From NCBI GenBank assembly GCA_958419945.1, contig CATZIC010000060.1, positions 1 through 12,556 of the forward strand: 12,556 bases of DNA. The letters are read 5' to 3'. Below the pieces are notes generated by a model that saw nothing but the letters and a program-made list of their open reading frames with translations, ran no database searches and was not told the DNA's origin. This stretch comes from an uncultured Clostridia bacterium (lineage in GTDB: Bacteria > Bacillota > Clostridia > Christensenellales > Borkfalkiaceae). Of the stretch, positions 5,853-12,389 are shown piece by piece. The position numbers and the translations under genes were made by a program. How positions within the stretch are numbered: position 1 is the stretch's first letter; each line of letters opens with the position of its first letter.

Positions 5853-7127
5853 ATGAACAAAAAGGTCAAAATTGCGCTTATTTCGGTATGCTGTGTAATT
5901 GTTGCGGCAGGGGTTTTCGTTGCAGGCTTTTTTACAGGCAGAAGCGCGCTCGATAAGGATGTAGCAACCCTTAATTACATTATTACAATGTATAAAAGGT
6001 ATTACTACGAGGAAACCGACGATATTATAGGTCTTGTGGAAGGCGTACTTTTTGACAAGTATTCCGACTATTACACTAAGGAAGAATACGACGTAATAAA
6101 AAAGACCGCTATGGGTCGGCGTGAAGGCGTCGGATTTTCTTATAATTCCCAAACCAACGTCATAACTCAGGTTATCGGTAACTCTCCTGCAAAAAAAGCA
6201 GGGGTTAAAGAGGGGGGTAAGATTATCGGCGCAGGTTTAACGGAAACTACGATTAAAAGTACCGACGACCACACGGTAGACGAACTGCTTTCCGAAATCC
6301 CCATAAATACCGATTTTATTTTCAGAGTGGATTATAGCGGAAAAATCGTAGACCATATTGTGTCTAAAAGAGAGTACGTTCAGACGTTTGTGTCCTATTA
6401 CGACGAAACGGGTGAGTACGGCTTTACCGACCAAAGCGGTAAAATGAGTTTCGAAAGAATTTCCGACAACGTAGATTTTCCGATGGACGGCAAAAATAAA
6501 ACCGCCTTCCTGAGATACTCCGGTTTTAACGGTTTATCTAAAGGGATAGACGGCTCGGCCACACAGTTTAAAATGGCGTTAGATCGTTTCCGTGATACTC
6601 AAAAAACCTGCCTTATATTGGATTTACGCAATAACGGCGGCGGATATATGAACATTTTGGAATCCATTGCTTCCCACCTTATCTGTCAAAGCGACGGAAG
6701 CGTAAACCTTATTTCCTACGCAGAATACAAAGACGGAAAACGGAGCGAATTCTACAGCACGGGCGTGGATTACGGTCGGTATAACTTTGAAAAAATAGTT
6801 ATTCTTGCAAACCAAAACAGCGCTTCCGCATCGGAGGCTTTAATGGGCGCGGTCCTCGATTACGACCAAAATAAAATAGTAAACGTAATTTTGGAAGGTT
6901 CTTTATTAAACGGCGAAACCGTTTACAAAAGTTACGGCAAGGGGATAATGCAGTCAACCTATACTAGGATCACGGGCGAAGCAATAAAACTTACAACGGC
7001 AAAAATCTTTTGGCCGAAAAGCGGCATATCCATACACGGCGTAGGCTTAACGCCAACGCTTGACGAAAGGATTTTGCCCGAGTCCGAAAAGGGCGCATAT
7101 TACGACGCACTGTCGCTCTGTAAATAG
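5853..7127 (+). CDS. Membrane-anchored S41-family (Ctp-like) C-terminal processing protease with PDZ domain
   Basis: 424 aa with a strong SD, AAGGAGA, 6 nt before the ATG. Residues ~6-27 are one hydrophobic segment after MNKK, an uncleaved signal anchor that places the rest outside the membrane. Residues ~90-170 form a PDZ domain (VGFSYNSQTNVITQVI, SPAKKAGVKEGGKIIG). The protease core has LILDLRNNGGGYMN (~254-267), ILANQNSASASEAL (~317-330) and GKGIMQ (362-367). By comparison with CtpB/Prc the Ser-Lys dyad is probably S325 and K363, with Q367 also conserved, so the enzyme looks active. The stretch between Ser and Lys is roughly a dozen residues longer than I recall for CtpB. S41 proteases trim C-termini of secreted or membrane proteins and can start signalling cascades; the substrate here is unknown. 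Its 3' end overlaps the convergent small gene by 28 bp. Confidence 0.9.
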   Translation: MNKKVKIALISVCCVIVAAGVFVAGFFTGRSALDKDVATLNYIITMYKRYYYEETDDIIGLVEGVLFDKYSDYYTKEEYDVIKKTAMGRREGVGFSYNSQTNVITQVIGNSPAKKAGVKEGGKIIGAGLTETTIKSTDDHTVDELLSEIPINTDFIFRVDYSGKIVDHIVSKREYVQTFVSYYDETGEYGFTDQSGKMSFERISDNVDFPMDGKNKTAFLRYSGFNGLSKGIDGSATQFKMALDRFRDTQKTCLILDLRNNGGGYMNILESIASHLICQSDGSVNLISYAEYKDGKRSEFYSTGVDYGRYNFEKIVILANQNSASASEALMGAVLDYDQNKIVNVILEGSLLNGETVYKSYGKGIMQSTYTRITGEAIKLTTAKIFWPKSGISIHGVGLTPTLDERILPESEKGAYYDALSLCK

Positions 7128-7504
7128 GCGTTTAAAGAATAACAGATATCGTTATCCGCAAACGAATTCATTTCGTTTGCGGTATTATTTTGCTCAAAAG
7201 TCGGGCTATAGGTCGGTTTTTCAATGGATTCCGAACTATTTACGGCGCTATCCGAACCGCGAAGTCTTGACGATAACAAGAAAGATAGAAATATAGGCAA
7301 TAAATAAGGCAGTGCCTCTTTAAAGGAAATTTCGCCTTTAAATAGCGGCGGTAAAACCTTAATTAAAGAACATAGCGTTTTAGCGTTTATATTAAGTATG
7401 GCGGCGACGGGGGATAAAGTTTCCTCGTCAACGTCCTGCAAAAAGTCGAACGCACCGCCGGAAAACATCTCCCTTATCCAGGAAAAAATTCGGTTAAAAT
7501 CCAT
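7100..7504 (-). CDS. Small hypothetical protein, 134 aa
   Basis: I do not recognise this family. It is supported as a gene by ATG at 7504, an SD-like AGAGAAG 8 nt upstream and a perfect TATAAT -10 (7530-7525 on the minus strand). The first ~83 residues look like a folded domain: acidic and amphipathic, then a hydrophobic stretch LPYLLPIFLSFLLS (~65-78), perhaps membrane-associated. The last ~50 residues are Ser/Asn-rich and probably disordered. That tail is encoded opposite the S41 terminator hairpin and the last codons of the S41 gene, with a 28-bp overlap. It is divergent from the 94-aa gene at 7571 with 66 bp between the start codons, so the two may be co-regulated. A purely spurious ORF is possible but unlikely given the start signals. 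Confidence 0.65.
   Translation of the reverse strand: MDFNRIFSWIREMFSGGAFDFLQDVDEETLSPVAAILNINAKTLCSLIKVLPPLFKGEISFKEALPYLLPIFLSFLLSSRLRGSDSAVNSSESIEKPTYSPTFEQNNTANEMNSFADNDICYSLNAYLQSDSAS
7156..7190 (+). terminator. Terminator of the S41 protease gene, inside the opposing gene
   Basis: CCGCAAACGAA (7156-7166) pairs perfectly with TTCGTTTGCGG (7172-7182), an 11-bp stem with a 5-nt loop, followed by TATTATTTT. It begins 28 bp after the S41 stop codon. On the other strand the same bases encode residues ~108-116 of the 134-aa protein. Confidence 0.75.
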
Positions 7505-7524
7505 AATTGTAACTTCTCTTTAAC

Positions 7525-7530
7525 ATTATA
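7525..7530 (-). promoter_or_regulatory. -10 element of the 134-aa gene
   Basis: Reads TATAAT on the minus strand, 20 bp before the ATG. No good -35 is visible at 17-18 bp. The 66-bp gap to the divergent gene must hold both promoters; TAAAAT at 7545-7550 is a possible plus-strand -10. Confidence 0.45.
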
Positions 7531-7570
7531 TGCTTTTCATGACATAAAATATTTACGGGGAGTAGAATAT

Positions 7571-7855
7571 TTGAAATTTTCAGATTACAAAAATAATACA
7601 AACGATAGTAATAAAAGCAGCAAAAAAATGGACAAAAATGCGGAAAGACTTTTGCGTAATTTTGTAAAAGATTACGAAGGGAAAAGTCAGTCCGACGTAA
7701 TGGCGGAAATTATAAAAGTTGCCGAAAAAAACCGTCGTGAAGGAAAACTCAGCGATGCCGATTTAGACAACTTCGCCAATATGCTCCGTCCGATGCTTGA
7801 TAGAAATCAACTACAAGAACTTGAAACCATTATTTCAAGGCTCAAGGCACAGTGA
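7571..7855 (+). CDS. Small hypothetical protein, 94 aa, TTG start
   Basis: I cannot name the family. The TTG at 7571 is chosen because GGGGAG (7557-7562) sits 8 nt upstream; the next in-frame ATG (7628) has no SD. The first ~22 residues are Asn/Ser/Lys-rich and probably flexible. The rest (AERLLRNFVKDYEGKSQSD, EIIKVAEKNRREGKLSDAD, FANMLRPMLDRNQLQEL) is charged and alpha-helical, with no signal peptide or membrane segment, so it should be a small soluble protein. The stop overlaps the end of the convergent aminotransferase gene by 21 bp. Divergent from the 134-aa gene, which may form a functional pair with it. Confidence 0.75.
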   Translation: MKFSDYKNNTNDSNKSSKKMDKNAERLLRNFVKDYEGKSQSDVMAEIIKVAEKNRREGKLSDADLDNFANMLRPMLDRNQLQELETIISRLKAQ

Positions 7856-8971
7856 TATAGCGTCGGGCAAAATGTTTAAAAAATAGTCTATCTCCGCTTC
7901 GGTGTTAAAAGGGGACAAAGATAGGCGTATAAGCCCGTTATCGTCGGTTTTTAAGTGTTTATGTATGAGCGGTGCGCAGTGGAATCCGCCCCGCACCGCA
8001 ATTTTGTAAACCCTTCCCAAAACCTCCGCCAAAGCTTGCGACGGGCAGTTTTCAGCCTCGAACGCTACTATGCCGAAAACGTTTTTTTCGGAGTAAATTT
8101 TTATGCCTTTTAACGCTAAAAGTCCGCCTATAAGCCGATTAGTAAGGTAAAATAGCCTTTCGTTATGATACTCTAGGTTGTCGAACGCGTATTTTGCGCC
8201 GTAGAAAAGGGAAACTATCGCAGGGTAATTTAAAGTGCCTGCTTCAAGCTTTTCGGGATAGGTATAGGGGACGGGGCTGAAGGTTTCGCTTCCGCTTCCG
8301 CCGAAGTTTATGGGCCGAAGATCGAAGTTTCTGTTTAGCGCAAGCACGCCTATTCCCTGAAAGGAATATAGCCCTTTATGCCCCGCAAGAGAAAGTGCGG
8401 AAATATTATCTTTTTCCATATCGAATTTTACATGTCCGCCCGCCTGCGCTCCGTCCACGAAAAAGGGGATTCGCCCTTTAAGTGCACGCCCAACGCCTTT
8501 AAAATCGTTTTTGTAGCCCGTAACGTTGGAAACGGCGTTCATAATAACAAATGCCGTTTTATCGGTTACAAGATTTAACACGCTTTCGGCGCTTACTCCG
8601 CCGCTACGTTCGGGCAGGGCAAACTTTATTGTCAGGTTTTTGTCTTTCGCAAGTTTGTATAGGGGCCTTAAAACGCTGTTATGTTCGGTTACCGTGGTAA
8701 CGATTTCGGTACCGGAAATATCACAGCCTAAGATGGTAAAGTTTAGCGCTTGCGTGCAGTTTGCAGTAAAGATAAGTCGGCCTATATGCCCGTTATTAAG
8801 GTTTTTTGACAAATATTTTCTTAAATTATAAACAAATTCTTCCGCCAAAACGGCTGTTTCGTAACTTCCCCGTCCGACGTTTATCTGGTAGTCGTATAAA
8901 AGGTCTTTAACCTTTTCTTTAACAATGTCCGGTTTAAATCCGCCCGTTGCGGCGTTGTCGAAATATATCAT
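7835..8971 (-). CDS. Class V aminotransferase, cysteine-desulfurase-like (EF2568 family)
   Basis: 378 aa on the minus strand. The start is supported by the typical N terminus MIYFDNAATGG. PLP-fold residues are visible: TEHNS (H97, ring stacking), VDGAQ (D173, Q176), LAGHKGLYS (K199, PLP Schiff base) and EAGTLNYP (~243-250). RGGFHCAPL holds C332, the likely persulfide-forming Cys. These fit the EF2568-type family (TIGR01977) more than housekeeping IscS or SufS. It would take sulfur (or selenium) from cysteine (or selenocysteine). The gene is divergent from the DUF3343 gene (49 bp between starts); in Enterococcus faecalis and relatives both families occur in the selenium-dependent molybdenum hydroxylase cluster, so a shared S/Se delivery role is a reasonable inference. 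No SelD or molybdenum hydroxylase is in this window. There is no SD before the ATG. Confidence 0.88.
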   Translation of the reverse strand: MIYFDNAATGGFKPDIVKEKVKDLLYDYQINVGRGSYETAVLAEEFVYNLRKYLSKNLNNGHIGRLIFTANCTQALNFTILGCDISGTEIVTTVTEHNSVLRPLYKLAKDKNLTIKFALPERSGGVSAESVLNLVTDKTAFVIMNAVSNVTGYKNDFKGVGRALKGRIPFFVDGAQAGGHVKFDMEKDNISALSLAGHKGLYSFQGIGVLALNRNFDLRPINFGGSGSETFSPVPYTYPEKLEAGTLNYPAIVSLFYGAKYAFDNLEYHNERLFYLTNRLIGGLLALKGIKIYSEKNVFGIVAFEAENCPSQALAEVLGRVYKIAVRGGFHCAPLIHKHLKTDDNGLIRLSLSPFNTEAEIDYFLNILPDAISLCLEP

Positions 8972-8976
8972 ATTAA

Positions 8977-8982
8977 ATTATA
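8977..8982 (-). promoter_or_regulatory. -10 element placed for a leaderless aminotransferase mRNA
   Basis: TATAAT on the minus strand ends only 5 nt before the ATG (8971), so transcription would start about at the start codon. A poorer alternative is TTGACC (9019-9014) with AATAAT (8997-8992), which gives a ~14-nt leader. In neither case is there a Shine-Dalgarno site. Confidence 0.4.
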
Positions 8983-9020
8983 TTTTTTACTATTATTAAA
9001 AATTCGTAACAAAGGTCAAA

Positions 9021-9284
9021 ATGATTAAATGTATTGCAGTTTTCAGGTCTAAAACAGATCTTTTCACGTTTATAAACACGTTAAAATATAACGGCGCATC
9101 GGTTGAAACGGTCGCAACACCCAAAGAAGCACGCATCGGCTGCGGTCTTTCCGCCAAGTTTGACGAAAGGTTTTTTCCGCTTGCCTTAAGAATAATCAAG
9201 GAAGGCGGTTTTGCGGGGTTTTACGGAATTTACAAGGTAAAAAAGATAGAAGGCAGAATTTCCACATTGCGTGTTTACCCTTAA
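9021..9284 (+). CDS. DUF3343 family putative Se/S carrier-like protein
   Basis: 87 aa, typical length for the family; SD AAAGG 5 nt before the ATG. The order CIAVFRSKTDLFTFINTL, then TPKEARIGCGLSAKF, then FAGFYGIYKV matches the DUF3343 (PF11823) pattern, whose conserved Cys (C41 here, in IGCGLS) is thought to carry sulfur or selenium. The divergent neighbour is an EF2568-type cysteine-desulfurase-like enzyme, and the two families are known to co-occur, so this protein is the natural acceptor of its persulfide or selenide. That partnership is inferred from context. It is followed by a 101-bp gap and then the separately promoted nth gene. Confidence 0.85.
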   Translation: MIKCIAVFRSKTDLFTFINTLKYNGASVETVATPKEARIGCGLSAKFDERFFPLALRIIKEGGFAGFYGIYKVKKIEGRISTLRVYP

Positions 9285-9287
9285 TTT

Positions 9288-9307
9288 GCCGTTAAATAGC
9301 CGTTAAA
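9288..9307 (+). repeat. Short tandem direct repeat
   Basis: GCCGTTAAA occurs twice with an 11-bp period (9288-9296 and 9299-9307), just after the DUF3343 stop. No clear function. Confidence 0.5.
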
Positions 9308-9340
9308 AGCGCTAATAAAAAAATTACTTACTTAATTTAA

Positions 9341-9369
9341 TTGTAAATTGCCTGAAATTATGTTAAAAT
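9341..9369 (+). promoter_or_regulatory. Promoter of the nth-obgE-yhbY operon
   Basis: -35-like TTGTAA (9341-9346), 17-bp spacer, -10 TAAAAT (9364-9369) preceded by TGT as an extended -10. Start predicted near 9376, so the leader before ATG 9386 is very short but would still include part of the SD AAAGG (9375-9379). Confidence 0.55.
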
Positions 9370-9385
9370 AATTTAAAGGTAAATT

Positions 9386-10021
9386 ATGGACAAGCAGACT
9401 GCGGATAAAATAGTTGATATATTAAGTAAAACTTACCCGGACGCCGAAACCGCGCTTGAGTTCGAAAATAATTACGAACTTTTGGTTGCGGTAATTTTGT
9501 CGGCGCAATGTACGGACAAGCGGGTAAATATAGTTACCAAAGAACTTTTCAAAAACTATAATACCCCCGAAAAAATGCTTTCGCTTTCTCAAGAAGAGTT
9601 GGAAGGTTACATACATAGCTGCGGTTTTTACCGTGCCAAAGCAAAGCATATTTTGGAAGCAAGCCGTGATATTATGGAAAAGTTCGGCGGCGAAGTTCCT
9701 TCCACCGTTGAAGAGTTGCAGACTTTGGCAGGGGTCGGAAGAAAAACCGCAAACGTTGTTTTTTCGGTTGGTTTTAACGGACAAGCCATAGCTGTAGACA
9801 CCCACGTTTTCAGGGTTTCGCATAGGCTTGGTTTAAGCGATGCAAAAGATCCGTTACATACTGAATTGCAACTTAACGGGCTTATAGACCGACGTTTGTG
9901 GCGGCATGCCCATCATTTTCTGATAAACCACGGGCGGGAAGTTTGCCACGCAAGAAAGCCCGACTGCGAAAATTGCAGTCTAAATTCTTTGTGCAAGTTT
10001 TACAAAGATTCCCAAAAATAA
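9386..10021 (+). CDS. nth: Endonuclease III (DNA glycosylase/AP lyase)
   Basis: 211 aa, the same length class as E. coli Nth. It removes oxidised pyrimidines and cuts the abasic site in base excision repair. The helix-hairpin-helix LAGVGRKTANVV carries the catalytic Lys (K120), and AVDTHVFRV carries the catalytic Asp (D138). The C-terminal 4Fe-4S loop has exactly C-x6-C-x2-C-x5-C (C187, C194, C197, C203). These positions equal the E. coli numbering, so the enzyme appears intact. SD AAAGG is 6 nt before the ATG. obgE starts 17 bp after the stop, in the same operon. Confidence 0.97.
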   Translation: MDKQTADKIVDILSKTYPDAETALEFENNYELLVAVILSAQCTDKRVNIVTKELFKNYNTPEKMLSLSQEELEGYIHSCGFYRAKAKHILEASRDIMEKFGGEVPSTVEELQTLAGVGRKTANVVFSVGFNGQAIAVDTHVFRVSHRLGLSDAKDPLHTELQLNGLIDRRLWRHAHHFLINHGREVCHARKPDCENCSLNSLCKFYKDSQK

Positions 10022-10038
10022 ATATGTGGGGTTAAATT

Positions 10039-11304
10039 ATGTTTGTTGATAAGGAAAATATAATCATAAAAGCAGGCAACGGCGGCGACGGCGCCACGTC
10101 GTTTATTCACTATAAGGGCGTAACCAACGGCGGCCCCGACGGCGGAGACGGCGGAGATGGCGGCGACGTCTATTTTGTCGGCGACAAAAGAAAGTCCAGC
10201 CTTATAGATTTTTACTACAAAAAGAAGTATTTTGCGGGTAACGGCACAAAGGGCGGCCCTAAAAAATGCTACGGCAAAAAGGGCGAGGATTTGGAAATTT
10301 TCGTACCCCTCGGCACGGTTATAAAGGATAAAAGCACGGGCAAAATCGTTTGCGATATTTTTTACGACGGCGAAAGAAAACGTGTTTTGGAAGGCGGCAA
10401 GGGCGGTAAGGGTAACGTTAAGTTTTGTACTTCCACACGCCACGCCCCGCATTTTTCCCAAAAAGGGGTTATGACCGAACCCGTAAGGCTAACTTTGGAA
10501 CTTAAAACGATAGCCGACGTTGGTCTTTTGGGATTTCCGAGCGTCGGAAAGTCCACACTTTTATCCAAAATTTCAGGCGCTAAACCCAAAATCGCAGCCT
10601 ATCATTTTACAACCCTTTCACCGAATCTCGGCGTGGTAAACCATTACGACGATAACTTTGTGGTCGCCGATATCCCCGGACTTATCGAGGGCGCAAGCAA
10701 AGGCGCGGGCCTTGGCCATGAATTTTTGCGCCATATCGAAAGAACGAGAATGCTTGTGCATATCGTTGATATTTCCGGCATGGAAGGAAGGGACCCCATT
10801 GAAGATTTCAAAAAACTCAATGACGAGCTTAAAGCCTACGACGAGGAAGTTGCTAATCTTCTTCAGATAGTTGCGCTTAATAAAACCGATGTTTTCGGAG
10901 CAGAGGAAAATTGTCAAAAGTTTATAAAGAAGTTCGGTAAAAAGTACAAGATTTTCCCGATTTCCGCAATTTCCGGCGAGGGGCTTGAAGATCTTTTGGA
11001 CGAGGTTTATAACACGCTTAAAACGCTGCCGCCCGTAAAACCATTGGAATACGAAGAATTCGTTTACGAAAGAAAGGACGAAAACACCTTTGAAATCGAA
11101 CGTGACGAGGACGGCGCATACGTCGTTATAGGTCCGCTTGTTGATCTTCTTACGAGAAACGTCGTTTTAAACGATATGGATTCCCTTTCGTACATGCAAA
11201 AAACATTGCGTGATAAAGGGGTTTTTAAAGCCCTTAAAAATTTGGGCGTAAAGGACGGCGATACCGTCGTCATCGGTGAAGTAGAATTTGATTATTTAGA
11301 CTAA
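10039..11304 (+). CDS. obgE: Obg-family GTPase (ribosome assembly / stress)
   Basis: 421 aa with the three Obg domains. N-terminal glycine-rich Obg fold (1-~158) starts MFVDKENIIIKAGNGGDGA and includes GGPDGGDGGDGGDV and EGGKGGKGN. The G domain has G1 GFPSVGKST (~164-172), switch residues FTT, G3 DIPG (211-214), G4 NKTD (281-284) and G5 SAISGEG. The C-terminal OCT domain (~345-421) ends DTVVIGEVEFDYLD. It binds GTP and the 50S subunit and is usually essential. The OCT domain marks the Firmicutes/Actinobacteria-type long form. A weak GTGGGG SD precedes the ATG. It lies between nth (17 bp) and yhbY (18 bp) in one operon; obgE-yhbY linkage is common in Clostridia. Confidence 0.97.
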   Translation: MFVDKENIIIKAGNGGDGATSFIHYKGVTNGGPDGGDGGDGGDVYFVGDKRKSSLIDFYYKKKYFAGNGTKGGPKKCYGKKGEDLEIFVPLGTVIKDKSTGKIVCDIFYDGERKRVLEGGKGGKGNVKFCTSTRHAPHFSQKGVMTEPVRLTLELKTIADVGLLGFPSVGKSTLLSKISGAKPKIAAYHFTTLSPNLGVVNHYDDNFVVADIPGLIEGASKGAGLGHEFLRHIERTRMLVHIVDISGMEGRDPIEDFKKLNDELKAYDEEVANLLQIVALNKTDVFGAEENCQKFIKKFGKKYKIFPISAISGEGLEDLLDEVYNTLKTLPPVKPLEYEEFVYERKDENTFEIERDEDGAYVVIGPLVDLLTRNVVLNDMDSLSYMQKTLRDKGVFKALKNLGVKDGDTVVIGEVEFDYLD

Positions 11305-11322
11305 GTAAGAGGTTTTTTTGAT

Positions 11323-11619
11323 ATGAATTTCACATCTAAGCAAAGAAGTAATTTAAGAAGCATGGCGCAAAACATTACGCCCATTACGCAGATAGGAAAG
11401 GGCGGAATTTCCGATACTTTAATCGAAACGGTAATAAAGGCGCTCGATAAAAGGGAACTCGTCAAACTTTCCGTCCTCGATAATGCAGAAGACACCGCCG
11501 AATCTTTTGCTATTGAACTTTCCGAAAAAACAGGTTCCGACGTCGTTTGCGTAATCGGAAGAAAAATCGTCCTCTACAGAAGAAGCGAAAAACCCGGCGT
11601 AACTCATATCGAGTTTTAG
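11323..11619 (+). CDS. yhbY: YhbY-family ribosome assembly RNA-binding protein
   Basis: 98 aa, one CRM (YhbY) domain filling the whole protein. The GKGG loop is at residues 25-28 (ITQIGKGGISDTLI), followed by KALDKRELVKLSVL and the C-terminal DVVCVIGRKIVLYRR, all typical of the family. YhbY binds pre-50S particles, which fits its place after obgE. SD AAGAGG lies 10 nt before the ATG. Last gene of the nth-obgE-yhbY operon; the strong terminator starts 37 bp downstream. Confidence 0.95.
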   Translation: MNFTSKQRSNLRSMAQNITPITQIGKGGISDTLIETVIKALDKRELVKLSVLDNAEDTAESFAIELSEKTGSDVVCVIGRKIVLYRRSEKPGVTHIEF

Positions 11620-11655
11620 TGAATTTTTAATATTCAGAAAACGTTTCGCAGATTT

Positions 11656-11704
11656 AAATACGCACCCCAAAAGTTTGCTTAACTTTTGGGGTGCGTATTT
11701 TATC
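11656..11704 (+). terminator. Terminator of the nth-obgE-yhbY operon, 20-bp perfect stem
   Basis: Left arm AAATACGCACCCCAAAAGTT (11656-11675) and right arm 11681-11700 pair perfectly over 20 bp with a 5-nt loop (TGCTT); the T-run is short (ATTTTATC). The symmetry makes it probably bidirectional. It marks the border between the housekeeping operon and the AT-rich segment. Confidence 0.85.
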
Positions 11705-11713
11705 ATTAGAAAT

Positions 11714-11735
11714 CCACCGACTGTGCGGGCGGTGG
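11714..11735. repeat. Small GC-rich hairpin
   Basis: CCACCG (11714-11719) and CGGTGG (11730-11735) form a 6-bp stem with a 10-nt loop, in an otherwise AT-rich gap. It may be a fragment of an intergenic repeat; I see no gene in 11705-11866. Confidence 0.35.
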
Positions 11736-11802
11736 CTGAATTTATAAAAGTATAAACTATATACTAACAAGCGTATTATTTAAAAAGAAAAAGGCAAATA
11801 AA

Positions 11803-11856
11803 CCCGATAGGGTATAATGCGTATAAAATGCTTGACAAATAGCCCGAAAGGATATA
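11803..11856 (+). promoter_or_regulatory. Pair of operator-like direct repeats upstream of hipB-like gene
   Basis: CCCGATAGGGTATA (11803-11816) and CCCGAAAGGATATA (11843-11856) match at 12 of 14 positions and lie exactly 40 bp apart, about four helical turns. The second copy overlaps the -10 of the hipB-like promoter. HipB-type proteins repress their own promoters through repeated sites, so these are candidate operators. Confidence 0.5.
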
Positions 11857-11860
11857 GAAT
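11832..11860 (+). promoter_or_regulatory. Promoter of hipB-like gene, leaderless arrangement
   Basis: TTGACA (11832-11837), 17-bp spacer, TAGAAT (11855-11860). The ATG begins 7 nt after the -10, exactly where transcription should start, so the mRNA is probably leaderless. No SD is correctly placed: AAAGG at 11847-11851 is 15 nt away. Confidence 0.75.
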
Positions 11861-11866
11861 AGTAAT

Positions 11867-12070
11867 ATGAATAATATAAGCGAGTTTGTAAAACAAAATA
11901 GAAAGGCGTTAGGACTTACGCAAGAAGAATTTGCAATGCAAGCAGGAGTGGGGCTTCGCTTTGTTCGTGAATTAGAACAAGGCAAGAAAACGTTGCGTAT
12001 GGATAAAGTCAATCAAGCGTTGGCTGTTTTCGGCGCACAAATATCTGTTGATAGATTAAATAACGACTAG
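11867..12070 (+). CDS. HipB-like antitoxin/repressor (XRE helix-turn-helix)
   Basis: 67 aa. An XRE helix-turn-helix fills residues ~5-58 (FVKQNRKALGLTQEEFAMQA, GVGLRFVRELEQGKKTLRMD, KVNQALAVFGAQI). The GVGLRFVRELEQGK signature is that of the y4mF/HipB subfamily (TIGR03070), which normally pairs with a downstream HipA kinase toxin and represses the shared promoter. No HipA start is recognisable downstream: the expected gene is replaced by a 52-codon ORF and remnants. This is therefore an orphan or the surviving half of a broken module. The promoter is adjacent and the mRNA is probably leaderless. The segment from here to the window end is visibly more AT-rich than the operons before it, suggesting acquisition. 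Confidence 0.85.
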   Translation: MNNISEFVKQNRKALGLTQEEFAMQAGVGLRFVRELEQGKKTLRMDKVNQALAVFGAQISVDRLNND

Positions 12071-12228
12071 TGACCAAGAAACCGTCTATATATTTAGCCG
12101 AAGACGATTTGTTGCGACTTATGTTTTTCAATTGTTCTACGGAATACGGTGCAAATTTGAATAGAAAAATATCTGCTGAGAACAATGCTTGTAGTGGCAG
12201 TTATCAGAATATTAATCAAAATCCGTAA
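12070..12228 (+). CDS. Short ORF coupled to hipB-like gene, or gene remnant
   Basis: GTG at 12070 overlaps the hipB-like stop by one base (TAGTG), the layout of translationally coupled genes. It encodes 52 aa starting MTKKPSIYLAEDDLLRLMFF and ends Asn/Gln-rich. It does not resemble a HipA N terminus or any family I know. It could be a small partner protein or the front of a frameshifted gene. Confidence 0.35.
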   Translation: MTKKPSIYLAEDDLLRLMFFNCSTEYGANLNRKISAENNACSGSYQNINQNP

Positions 12229-12389
12229 TCATGACAAAAAGTTGAAAACGATAAATCCTACAACTAAATAAAATAATTATGTATTTTTGATATTATCAAT
12301 GAAAGCCTAATATCAAATTTCTATATAACACTTAAACTGGATGACGGTGAAAGCCAAACGATGACAAATTGTACTTAAAAGGAAAAACT
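12229..12389 (+). other. Gap without a complete gene; probable coding remnant
   Basis: No full gene is visible. In 12277-12378 one frame without a usual start codon reads about 33 residues, including SNFYITLKLDDGESQTM, and stops just before the SD of the next gene. The protein-like composition suggests the 3' end of a decayed gene, but this cannot be proven here. Confidence 0.3.

Noticed and set aside
9422..9823. 133-codon open frame on the minus strand
   Set aside because: Lies entirely within nth, whose catalytic residues are all in the plus-strand frame.
10130..10170. GGC/GAY-rich run as a repeat array
   Set aside because: It encodes the normal glycine-rich loops of the Obg fold.
10000..10461. 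153-codon open frame on the minus strand, Ala/Val-rich
   Set aside because: It is antisense to the glycine-rich start of obgE, whose GGC/GAC codons create long open antisense frames; no start signals.
11656..11700. Long perfect inverted repeat as an insertion sequence end or phage attachment site
   Set aside because: It directly follows the operon, has a terminator-length loop and T-rich end, and has no transposase or matching end nearby.
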